This document shows positions 1-10,370 of a stretch of 64,000 nucleotides of DNA, piece after piece. Source of the stretch: Margaritifera margaritifera. Its lineage: Eukaryota; Mollusca; Bivalvia; Unionida; Margaritiferidae. Numbering within the stretch: position 1 is the first letter of the stretch; each line of letters opens with the position of its first letter. The translations under genes and the position numbers were made by a program. The notes beneath the pieces were generated by a model. It saw only the letters and a list, made by a program, of their open reading frames with translations. It did no database searches and had not been told where the DNA came from. The stretch spans positions 1,465,001 through 1,529,000 of the forward strand of contig JAQPZY010001692.1 of NCBI GenBank assembly GCA_029931535.1, written 5' to 3'.

Positions 1-1109
1 TAAACGAATGCACGAATGCATCACTATGTTTTGTCTGATTAAACTATATCTTTCTTCACCTTTTAACTTGCACACACCCAACTCATTATGTGCTCCTCGA
101 GGATTTACTTTAATTATATAATCAGCTCGATAATGCTATGACAGATACCTTGAAACTCAAAAATAAGCCGTGGCTTACATTATTCATTAGTGATTTTTAT
201 TTTGCTTATTTCTGAGAATGGCTTGATTTCGAAGTAGTGTTTTTGAGTAAAAATATCGGCATACGATGGGGTAATGGTGTCTATGTATATAATATTACTA
301 ATGTATATTACACGAATGTGAAATAATTTTAAGTTCATTCTTTTCAATGAAGCATCTATAGAGAATATGATTTTACAATTAAATTAAACATATAATTTCT
401 AGTTTCTGTATTTCTTCTATAACGACACCGCACGTTTCTGCTGGTGCTCCTTTGAATTAAATTGGGTATCCATCTAGGGTAAAAAAAAAATGAGACAGGA
501 AGCTTTGAGCCGTGACCTGATACTATCCCTATACCCTACAAATTCGAAATTGCCCCGTCCTCGAAAGTAAGTTTTCCGTCTAAAGTACTTGTTGTCATAT
601 CAAGAATTTAGCAGACAAATTGGAGATAAATTTTAGCAAATTATCTTCTACTCTTTTTCGTGGCGAAAGGATCTGGAGGCAAAATATATGTAAAATATTT
701 TCACGTAATCTTGCTGTAAATTCACCCAAATTTCGGAAACCTGCAAAAACAGCATTTTAAATAAAATTAAAGTGAGACAAATTTCATGAGTATCTTTTCT
801 GAATTAGAAAACAAATTTCATCAATCATTTAAAATAAAAAATTTCAAATTGGACAAGACTGCAATAGCATTTTATTTATTCTAATTTTAAATAAACAAAG
901 AGGCCTGGGTACCAATCTTACCTTAAATTGATTGAGGAAAATGGGGACATGATTTGAAGTTTTTTTTGGTCATAATTCAAGGTTCGCTGAATCAGTTTTC
1001 TGTCGAAAATTCACAATTATTTACGCTGTCAAAATAACCAGTCTTAGTTTTGAACATAATGAACAGTGATAATTATTCTTTATCTTTTCTAGCATTTTTT
1101 CGAGCGGTC
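1..1109. other. No recognisable feature
   Basis: AT-rich sequence without a convincing ORF, repeat or splice-flanked exon. Likely intergenic or intronic. Confidence 0.5.
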
Positions 1110-2830
1110 TTAACAATGCTTAGATTTACCGTTTTCATATCTAGTGTACCATTTGAAAATTTTCATTCCAATGATTTGTAAAACTTCGACATTACTAACT
1201 TGTTTGGTTTCTGTGAGTACGTTAGTTGCTGATAGGCCAGTTTGTGCTCTTAAATGTCTGTAGCACACTGCACAGGAGATGCCGCTTGGGATTACTTGAT
1301 CAATAGAGAACGTGCTGCAGTTCTGAGATTTACGATTTTCTGACATCCTGGTGACGTGGCCTGCCCATCTCATTGATGAATTCAATAGCAGAGTGTCGAT
1401 GCTTGGAAATGCCTTGCCTGTGTGAAAACCTCAGTGTATGGGACTCTGTTATACCATTTTATCCTCAGGAAGCTCATGTGAAAATGGTTCAGCTTCTTGG
1501 CATGGTGTCTGCACACCGTCTAGGTTTTGTATGCATAGAGGAAGTCGGCAACACAAGGGTTTTGTAGACCTTCAGTTTTGCAGACCGATTCCTCTGCACT
1601 CCGACACATTTGTGCGTAGTCTGCCAAAGGCCACACTTGCTTTAGCAAATTCTGGCGTTGATTTCATCATCAACGTGGACTGCACGTGACAGTGTGCTAC
1701 TGAGATAGGTGAACTTGTCCACCGCAAGGAGGGTTTGGCCATTTACTGTGATGGTAGGGCGTTCCTGGTACAGGTTTGTGCATCACCTCTGTCTTTCTTG
1801 TACTGATTCTAAGACCAAAATTTTCACAAGCTGGTCTATACCTTGTCAGACTGAGATTTGGCATTCAGGTAACAGTCATCAGCAAAAAGGACATCACGAA
1901 CAGTAACTTAAGTCTTTGACTACAGTCTCCTCAGATTGAAGAGCTTGCCATTCGTCCAGTATTTGATGTTAATCACAGTGTCACAAGTCATAGAAGGCAT
2001 AAGTAAGAATGCAGGAGAACATCATACTGAAGAGGGTTCGGGCCAACACAAAGCCTTGCTTGAATCCATTGGTGAATCACCGTCGCGTATGACACGAGCA
2101 AGCAAGCCATCATGGAATTGCTAAACCATTGCGATGAATTTCTCTGGACAACCAAATTTTGCCATGATCTTCCAGAGGTCCCTGCAACTGACTTGTGCCA
2201 AAGGCTTTTGTCAGGTCCATGAATGTCGTGTACAAGTTGGAGTTCTGTTCCTGGCATTCCTCTTAGTGTTCATGAGTTTCAAACACCATGTCTGTGGTCC
2301 CTCGTCCTTTCCTGAAGCCATACTGACTCGTAGGCAGGAACCCGTCGTTATCAATGTGATGCACAAGGCGATTCAGTAGAATTCTGGCGAGAATTTTGCC
2401 GGCTATTCGCCTTGGTGGTTGTCTCAGGATTGTCTGTTGCCTTTCTGCTTGTACAATTGGACCATAGCTGCATCGTTCTACTCCTGGAATATAGTTCCTG
2501 GAGTCCACATAGACTGGAAGAGTTCAGTCAGTTTCTGTGCCAAGTGCGATCCTCTGGCTTTGCAGACTTCTGCTGATATAGCATCCGCTCCAAGGTGCTC
2601 TGCTTTCTCAGTTTCAGTCAGCGCTAGAGGATCACCAAGTGATGTTGATTTCCACTTGGGGCAGTCGATTAATTGCATCTTCACTGATAGATAATTATAG
2701 ATTGAGGATTTGTTAAAGTGTTCTGCCCATCTTTGTGGTATCTTTTCTTGTCAGTGAGCAGTGTGGTGTTGCCAGCACTCAGTATTGGAGATGTTCCTGA
2801 TAACTGTGGCCCGTAGATTGACTTATCATA
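1110..2830 (-). mobile_element. Broken non-LTR retrotransposon (LINE), reverse transcriptase to C-terminus
   Basis: Minus-strand decayed ORF2. Reading down from about 2830, the linker before RT is followed by a SAEVCKARGSHLAQKLTELF segment. Next come IAGKILARILLNRL and GFRKGRGTTD (RT motifs 1-2), a motif A block FMDLTKAFGT in which the usual final Asp is Gly, and an intact FADD box (motif C) at 1876-1887. The RT-distal RWAGHVTRM block and a CAVC-type C-terminal zinc-like segment near 1260-1340 close it. Several frameshifts and stops separate these blocks, so it is dead. The endonuclease half is missing, as in 5'-truncated copies. Clade not assigned with confidence (CR1- or RTE-like by general look). 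Confidence 0.85.
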
Positions 2831-3274
2831 CCGAATTAATCAAAGCTTTGATTTACTTTTATTTCTATACGAAATCTGAGAGTAGTATGCGACAGTTGCA
2901 TGCTGGTACCGATAGATGACTATCAATGACTTAAATAGACTTTCCAGATACTCGTTGTGTTAAAATGGCATCAGGAAAAGCTGTCATTGGATCGTCCGAA
3001 TTTATTTTGCTTTCATGTATTATCGACCAGTTTGATTATTTCAGGTTCACGAAGAGGAAATGGAAACTGTGGTTTAACTGAATTGTAGAAAAGTAGTGGA
3101 CATTTAATTTCCGTGCCTAAGGATAATGCGCTTAATTTACCTTTTACCGAACAAGAAAAATCCGTAGGTTTCAATCGACAAATTAAATTTTCATGAAAGA
3201 GCCTTTTGTCGTGTTTTTCCTTACCTTTTTTTTTTCCTCAGTGGATGTTGAATACAAGTTGTGTTTTATTGCAC
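2831..3274. other. No recognisable feature
   Basis: Sequence between the LINE and the first SINE. Nothing coding or repetitive recognised beyond what may be decayed LINE 5' sequence near 2830. Confidence 0.4.
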
Positions 3275-3432
3275 AGCAACACTTTCAAAGTTATATTGTG
3301 CCGGAACAACCAGAGGAAAGTTCCTTGCCCAAAGACACACCAAGGCAGCCAATTAGGGCTGATAAGATGGTGGGAATCAAACCCGCACTGATCTGATCAC
3401 AAGACCAACACCTTAACCACTGAGCACTGCGG
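3275..3432 (-). mobile_element. tRNA-derived SINE (family 1)
   Basis: On the minus strand the sequence opens with an A-box-like GCTCAGTGGTTAAGG (3413-3427) and has a B-box-like GGGTTTGATTCCC (3371-3385). The spacing is that of a tRNA-like RNA polymerase III promoter. A non-tRNA body follows down to about 3275. It is not a tRNA gene: no complete cloverleaf closes. Confidence 0.65.
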
Positions 3433-3449
3433 ATTATGTAAGACTCAAG

Positions 3450-3688
3450 AAATTATTGGGTTTTGTGGGCTTAATTTTTCAGTACATGATATGCTGTACA
3501 TGGCGCCCAGTATATTTGGTGGCGGAAGAACCCTGAAAGAACCACCGACCCAGGGAAACCAAGTGGGAAGCTTTCTCACATACCCACGTTGGCCGAGCCG
3601 AGACTCGAAACCACGCGGACAGAGGTGAGATGTCTGTGATATGTGAAGGCGAGCGCCTTAGACCACTTGGTTACCCGGGGTCACCTAA
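3450..3688 (-). mobile_element. tRNA-derived SINE (family 2), full-looking copy
   Basis: Minus strand: an A-box-like block (CCAAGTGGTCTAAGGCG, 3651-3670) and a B-box-like block (GGTTTCGAGTCTC, around 3600-3612) head a body containing GTGAGAAAGC, CACCAAATATACTGG and GGCGCCATGTACAGC, with a tail of CCCACAAAACCC. The same body lies on the plus strand at 33575-33738, which shows it is dispersed. It sits head-to-tail behind the other SINE. Pol III transcription is inferred from the boxes only. Confidence 0.75.
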
Positions 3689-3800
3689 AGAAATTAAGGT
3701 ATTTAATGCAAAACTTAAAAATGAAAATTAAAAGTTGTGATATAGTGACTGTAAAATGTAAAAAATATTGTTATAACAACGGCGGAGGAAAACTACAAAA

Positions 3801-3844
<44 letters not shown>

Positions 3845-3867
3845 GTCTGTCTTTCTCTCTCTCTCTA
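3801..3867. repeat. CT-rich microsatellite (tctctgtctttc)
   Basis: Imperfect run of TC/TCTG units. It produces low-complexity Ser-Leu and Arg-Glu reading frames on the two strands, which are not genes. Confidence 0.9.
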
Positions 3868-3869
3868 AG

Positions 3870-5640
3870 ACCGTAACATACTGTGAACTAGGATAACTCA
3901 GCTGTAGGAAACTACCCCCCCCCCAGTACACACTCCTCAAAAAATAAAGAAAATTAAAAATACTTTTATGGAGACTAGGCGTTGATTGAACCAATATCCT
4001 TTGCAAAGTCTTGTGAGAAGGGAAAAGTGACCAGACATTAATAGAAAATAAAGTAAAGTGAAACGAATCTCTACTAGTATAAGATCTTAAAATTTTAAAC
4101 TACACTTTGTCCCAAGTGTTTTTTTTTAAGACACTACGTCCATCTGTTATCGAGAGTGAAACAACTGTGGACGCTTTAGCATAACTATTTTAGGCATAAA
4201 TATATAATATATTTTTTCAGGATCAATTGTTTCTTTAAAAATTTCTTCTTTAAGTCTTCTTATCTATTGGTCAAAATGTACTACTTGACTTGCAGATTCT
4301 TACAGATCATTGTCGGCTGTATTAATATGCTGATCATTGGGAGTTTAATACTTGCAAAATCATCTGAAGTGTAGGAAGATGGTAATCTGTACTATGTACA
4401 TTTGACTAGACTGTGATACGATGAGCTCTGAATCAGTCCGTGCAGTCGGTTCATGATAAGTATAGAAATGGAATTGATTTCTTCTACAAATTGATTACTA
4501 ATGGAGAAAACTCATTAATATAGCATATAATTAACATACCAATATGTTTTAATTTCACTACTCCAGTTATTCCGGAAGTTTTAATGTTACCTCTATCTCA
4601 GCCTTCCACTATTTTATGCACATTTATAGAGATATCAAATTCAAGTTCAGGTTTTGGGATATTTTCTATTTTCACCGGACATTTATTAAACCAGTGTTGT
4701 GATGGCCTATGAAGATTTTTTGTTGTAGTATTAGCGTAAAAGAAACATTTTTCGTCTGTATTTTAACATTTAAACAAGCTTTTTTATTCTTCACCCATTT
4801 AGGTAAATCCATATATGAGTTTCCTCTGAGAATTTGATACATATCTATGTGCAACGTTAAATATTCAGTCCTGTTGAACATCAATTTTGTACTTTCGCTT
4901 TTTACCTGTCCATAAAATACACGTAAAATGTAATAACATTATCCATGTCACATATTTTCATTATGTTAATAATTCTTGTTCTTTGGTAAATTCTTTTTAC
5001 TCAACTTTCTCTCCGTCCTTAGCTACTTTCTTCATAAGTCTGATCAATATTTCTAGCAGTACTTTTATAAAACCAAATTGCCTAATTTTGTGAATGATTA
5101 TCCTTTTTTGGTACGGTTCAATGTCTTTGAACAATTCATGCAGATTTTGATTGTTGCAGCGATAAAATATGTGGTCGTTTTAGTTTTTCTTGAATGAGTA
5201 TATATGTCTTTTAGTGATACTTCTGTTTATTCATACCACTAAGTTATTTTCTTATCATATACGTATTAATGGAGCCTGTAGTTTCATTTTCCTGACTTTC
5301 TTTGGATTCAGTAAACCAAGTATTAAACTCGTCGTCATATATTTATTTCAATTGCGATTGTTCAATATATATTCTACTACTAATTGTTTACATGTGAAGA
5401 CAAATTTATATCTGTATTTTCACTATTTTAATTTGTTGTCACACATTTTTGCAGAATGAGTACCTTAGCATCAAAAGCCTCTGCTCCTGGTGATATTATA
5501 TATCGGAACTGCACAACTTGCCGCGCTCTGAGATGGAATTGTGTGTACACTGAGTGAGTTTTGAATTAAAGTCGCATGTCGGTCATTCGACCATGAGCGA
5601 CTAATATGCGTACACTATAGCTGATTGGATTAAAGTCGCT
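3870..5640. other. No recognisable gene; possible fold-back near 5563-5673
   Basis: Mostly AT-rich. At 5563-5583 and 5653-5673 two roughly 20-bp blocks around taaagtcgcatgtcggtca are imperfect inverted copies of each other, and an internal tcgaccatgagcgac also pairs partly. This may be a small degenerate MITE. The open stretch at 5456-5549 is discussed under rejected items. Confidence 0.3.
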
Positions 5641-5728
5641 TTTTGTCAACTGACATGTGCGACTGCTTTAAGATGTGTTCTTTTTCACACTATTTAATGT
5701 TTGCGATTAACCGCAGAATATTAATGTC

Positions 5729-5836
5729 ATCCAAGCAAGCCGCAGGGAGAAGGGCGCCAAAAAAGCCAACACCCAGTCATCCTTCTACGAGGGGGAGGGA
5801 ACCCCACGGAATCCACATTCACAAAGTCCCAGGTCC
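5729..5836 (+). pseudogene. Histone H2B-like pseudogene, N-terminal part
   Basis: From an ATG at 5724 the frame reads MSSKQAAGRRAPKK and, 13 codons later, REPHGIHIHKVPGPV. I read these as the basic tail of H2B and the segment at the start of its histone fold, which in animals is RESYxIYIYKVLKQV. Three Tyr positions are His here, Ser is Pro and Leu is Pro. Most of these are T-to-C changes at first or second codon positions. Similarity fades after about 5836, where the fold should continue. A GC-rich island in AT-rich surroundings fits a decayed histone copy. The short match leaves room for chance. Confidence 0.45.
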
Positions 5837-5969
5837 AGTGCTTTGCAAGCATCCTTCCAGCCATCCGTCTTGTCTCCCTCGCCTTCCAGCTGTTACTTTG
5901 CTGAATTATGTGAAATTTATGCCTAGTTGTCTATTGTAGTGGGCGGTCCTCATCCTATCGCCGTAAAAT

Positions 5970-8400
5970 GCGGAAGTCACATTCCCGAATCGAATGAGCC
6001 TGAATTGTGAATGTTCCTATCAGGTAGTTTGTTTCTTTTTGTGTACCCTGCTGTTTTCAATCTTTTTCTTTCCAGCGTCTTCTTTATTTCTGCCTTGATG
6101 TTTTCATATCTTCTCCTGCTTATTTTGTAGACATCTTGGTTAGTACCGCACTTGCGTCGTATAAGGTTTCGTCCTCCATTTCTGTCCCTTTTTCTGTGCC
6201 TTTTTGTCCCCGCTTTCTGTCGTTTTCCCACTCCTGATGGCTCATTTGAATAATGCTAAGTTTCGTGATTTTGTGCCCACCTCAGATTTTCCTAGTTTAT
6301 AAGATTTAAAAAATAAATAAATAGATTACCTATTTTATTTTCGCCAGTTTCTTCGACTATTCGAAAGTTAGTTTTGTTTTTGGTTGGGGTGGTGGGGTGG
6401 GGTGGGAGGCTGGTATCTTATTTAAGGACCAGTTCCCACCCTGTCAGGGCTGATTTTAACATCCCCCTCTCCTTCCAGTTTTCCTAGTTTATGTGATTGA
6501 TTGTTGGTTTTTATTAGGTCTGTTCGACTATGCGAACATGTTTGTTATGGAGGGGGGGGGGGACTAGTATCTTATTTAAGGACCAGTTTCACACCCTGGC
6601 AGGGCAGATTTTACCTTCCTAATGTTTTCCTCGTTTATGTGATTGCTTGTCGGTTTTTATTAGGTATCTATTTTATTTTGCCACTCGTTCGTTGAGCTTC
6701 AGTCAGTCTCTTCGACTATGCGAACATATATCTTATTTAGGGGGTGGGGTGGTATCTTATTGCTATTATTTTAATTGTTTCGATTATGTTATCATTAAAA
6801 AGGTGTCGATGTCCTGGTTGTATATCTCTTCGACATTGATTGTTTTACCTAGGTATTTGAACTTTTCCCAGGTCGCTTGTAGATATTTCCACCTTGGCGG
6901 TAGTTTCGTGTCTATTTGGGTCGCCTTGATTTGTATTTTCTATTTTTATGTGAAAGCGGTCACTCCCTAATGTGTCCGTATTATTAACTTTCCATTCGGC
7001 TATCTCTGCTCTTTATGGTGTGTATAGTGACAAATCTATAGCAGTGGTTTGGCCTCTTACTGGATCTAGACGTGTGTCGGAGCCATTATTTAATACGATT
7101 GAGTTAGATTTGTTGGCCCATTTTTGTACCATATTGCCTCTATGGCTGATTCTTTTCTTTTTTTTATTTTTGCATCCCCATAGTTCATTGTGAGCATTCA
7201 AGTCTCCGCATATTATTACCCATTCTCCAAATTGTTTTGTTAATTTATTAATTTCTTCCAGGGTGAAATTATGTTTCGTATAGGTTAACAAGAATCATTT
7301 TGTGATTCTGTACTTGGGTCTTTATCGCTTGTATTTCCAGATCACAGTGAGGTCTTATTTCTGGTATGTCATAGTTTTCTGTTATCATATTTTTTTTTTT
7401 TTTTTTTTTTGTTACGTACATCGCTAATCCCCCGTACTTAGCGGTGGGGAAGTGATGTTGTAGATACTTAGTATCATATCCTAATAGTTTACGTACGTTT
7501 GCGTTATCGTTCATGTGTGTTTCATGAAGACAAATTATATCTGGCTGGTTGGCAATTTCTTTTAATTTAATATTTAATTGGCCGGCGTGGGGTCTTAGGC
7601 AGCGCGCGTTCCATTGCCAGATCACTAAAGTATCTTGGGTTTCCATGTATGTTAATATGGTATATTTATTGTTGGTTGTATTATTATAGTCTACTTCTTG
7701 ACTTAGGTTTTACTGTTTCCAAGTCTGAATCCTAGCTTGTTTATACGGTATGCCAGTTGCAACCATTAGATCTATTTTAGCTCTGGGGCATTCCGGGCTG
7801 CTGGGCTGGTGGTCTCCCGAACAATTAGCAATTTATGGTTCAATCCTGCGTACCTTTTGGTAAGTGGACGAAAAATGCCCCCCCCCCCCACCCCTTGCAG
7901 TTGTTGCAGAACCGAGGGGTGCTTTTAATGGCATATACCCTAATGGTTTGAATAAATTTGAGTTCTGAGTGTTCAAAGAACAGCGTACACCGCGGTGCTG
8001 TCCTTTCCTTCTTTAGTTTTAAGGCGTACGACCTTTGTTATGTTTTGCCCCTTGTTTTTAATAAATTCCGTTATTTTGTTTACGTTTGCATTGGTGGGGT
8101 TTGGGGTTAGTTGCGCCGTTTCTGGTCTTGGCTTTTTTGTGTTTGGTTGTTTCGACCATGATCGGTCCGATTTGTTCTATTTCTAGGAATTGTGTGACTT
8201 GTCGCATTGTGTTGCACTCAATGACTATCAGATTCTGACTGGTGTATTTTATGGCGAAATCTCCCGAATTTCTCTGGAACAGTGCACCGACTACACATTC
8301 CTCAGAGATTGTGGCTATGGGTTTGTTAACTCCCTTTATGAAAAGGGTGAGGTGTACAGAGTGTCGTTTGGTTCCGCTTGGGCCTTTTGATTGATTTGTG
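5970..8400 (-). mobile_element. Broken LINE: ORF1 with zinc knuckle, AP-type endonuclease, linker
   Basis: Minus strand. A decayed ORF1 (about 8400-7740) includes CNNCKGW and a downstream CSGDHQPSSPECP, which look like the CCHC knuckles of LINE Gag-like proteins. ORF2 then starts at METQDTLVIWQWNARCL (7646). Its apurinic-endonuclease domain shows the WNAR start, DIICLHETH, a GDLNAHN block and GNMVQKW. A frameshift falls near 7280. A Lys/Arg-rich linker (6231-5977) follows, and the reverse transcriptase is absent. An internal low-complexity run of T at 7388-7410 gives a lysine stretch. General look is of the Jockey/I group. Non-functional. Confidence 0.8.
6330..6770. repeat. Three imperfect tandem copies of a ~130-170 bp unit inside the LINE
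   Basis: The blocks ttcgactatgcgaa, ggtatcttatttaaggaccagtt, ccaccctg/cagggc and cctagtttatgtgattg recur in the same order around 6345-6485, 6520-6640 and 6715-6770, each with a G-rich run. This is a local tandem duplication in the decayed ORF2 linker. Confidence 0.6.
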
Positions 8401-9950
8401 ATGTTTTGTCCCCCTTGCGAAGCTTTCTGAGGTTAGCTTGTTCGGTTAGGTTGATTTGGTTGCTTGGTAATCTTGTTTTTTTCGGTTTCGGATGGGAGGG
8501 GGGCTGGGGATGGGTATGGTATTTCTTGTTATATGTTGCTGTTCTGTTTTCTGTATGGGAGGCATTATTTTGTGTGTAGGCGGGGGCTGATTTACGCGAG
8601 GATTTTTGTATTTTTTTATTTATTTTTTTTTTAAATTTTGCTGATTTATTTCAGTGTTGTGGTTTTCTTCCGTGTTTCATAGCATCACACATTTTCTGGG
8701 ACCTGCGGTTTCATCTCTGCGTTACTCAGTTGAGTTTTTGTATGAAGGACCCTTCAGTTTGTGTCAGTGTACTTGTTCTGGTTGTGGGGGAAACCTGAAG
8801 GGGCTTTATTCGGTCATTATGTCATGATGGCATAGGTTTAAGGGAGGAGTCGGCGTTTTCAGTATACGCCTCTCTTTTTTCTTCCAGATGTTCGGACTGT
8901 TGCAGATGTCTCAGGCTGCTAGGGGTGGTGTTTTGTTTTATTTTGGCTTGTCTGATTTTTTGCTGTCCATGTTAATTTAAGTTGAGGTTTGGATTTGGGA
9001 CTCATTTACTTTTGGACAGAAATAGTTTTGTAGTCATGCGTCTATGAAATTTGCTAAGATTAAGCTATGATTTGCAACTAATTTTTAATGAAACAAATCT
9101 GAGTTTGCAATTTACAGTTAATTTGGAGTAAAAATAACTTAAAAAGGAGTCTCTACTCAAAAGAGAATTACTTACTCGGGTCCCTTTGTGTTGCTCCCTT
9201 GCAACTTCCACCCTCTTCATTTCCTTTTCTTTTGGCCGTTTCATGATTCTTTCCCCCTGAATGAATGAATATAAATAGTGATGAATTGTGAATCAATAGT
9301 TCAATGAAAAAATGACTTGCGAACCCTGCATTCGGTGTTTCTTATGTACTGTCAGCGCTTATTTTTAAAATGGTATGTGGGTTATTTAAATAATACTCTT
9401 TTGCCAAATACCTATAAAAGTATCCAAACCCTTTTAAAATTGTATTAGACATATAGTTAAACACTTTATACCGAATCTTTGCTTTAAAAATATTAGATTT
9501 TTTTTTGGGGGGGGGAGGGGGGGCTTTTGCTTATTTCATTTTTGAAGAAAAATATTTAGAAAAAAAAAAACAAAAAAAAAACTATGGTTAGCTATGGTTA
9601 GTTGCTACATAACTGTCATATACATCAATTAATTTCAAGGAAAGTTGCTAATAACAGCATAAGCAATACATTGAGACTTATCTCCCTTTAGAAAGTTTTA
9701 TCATAATACAAAATTCAATTTATTTTCTGTCCTACTCAGTGTTTATTCAAAAGATTAGAATGTGGCCTAGGAAATAGGGTGAGTTAATTGTGTTTTTAAA
9801 ACGTATCACTGGTCTAGACAATGTTGTTGTATAGGGGGTGTGTATGTTTAAACCGTTTTAACGTTTTTAACCTGACTGTTTCAGAAATGTATCATTATTC
9901 GAGGTATGTTCTCGTAAGTAGTATAGGACGCCACTCAAGACTCATACAGG
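8400..9950. other. No recognisable feature
   Basis: T/G-rich on the plus strand to about 8950 (possibly further decayed LINE 5' sequence), then AT-rich with G and A homopolymer runs near 9506-9580. No supported gene. Confidence 0.4.
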
Positions 9951-9959
9951 AGGGGGTCC

Positions 9960-10370
9960 ACCTTGGTCGAATGGTGTATTTTGTAACAGTGTAGCATGAG
10001 ATGATGGTCTGCACTCGAACGCAAATACCATATGACGTCATACGTTTCTCAAATGTGGTGAATCTATATATTTGTAACAGTGTAGCATGTGTTTGGAGGA
10101 AAATGTGAGTTTGGTTTATCCTCTAAATGAAATGCTATAGAGGAGTTCTATGTTAAACAGGGTCGAACATTTATTGGGACAAACGGGAAATTAACATGGG
10201 GAAATTATTGGTCGAACATTTATAGGGACAAATGGTCGAAAGTTTATGGGGACAAACGGAAAATTAACCACCATGTTGAAAGTAATTTTTTTTTACAGTG
10301 TTGCATGAGGCGACATGCTGCTCTCTAGCTGAAATACCAAATGACGGCATTATGTTTCACATGAGGAGTC
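9960..10370. repeat. Diverged ~90-bp duplication and 'ggtcgaacatttat' tandem block
   Basis: The segment starting tgtaacagtgtagcatgaga (9978) is repeated in part at 10073 and, more diverged, at 10294. The segment keeps the order gca-TGAG, ctcgaacgcaaataccatatgacg, and cat/tttctcaaatg. Between them, 10162-10270 has three imperfect copies of ggtcgaacatttatagggacaaacgg. A palindromic TGACGTCA lies at 10033-10040 in the first copy only. No coding sense seen. Confidence 0.55.

Noticed and set aside
5456..5549. Possible coding exon (good acceptor ttttgcag, donor gtgagt, open frame with three cysteines)
   Set aside because: Its phase (two leftover bases) does not join the exon at 22896 in frame, the translation resembles no domain, and it continues into what looks like a degenerate fold-back repeat.
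6501..7193. Several plus-strand ORFs rich in Phe, Leu and Val
   Set aside because: They are antisense to the LINE endonuclease ORF and have the composition expected from that.
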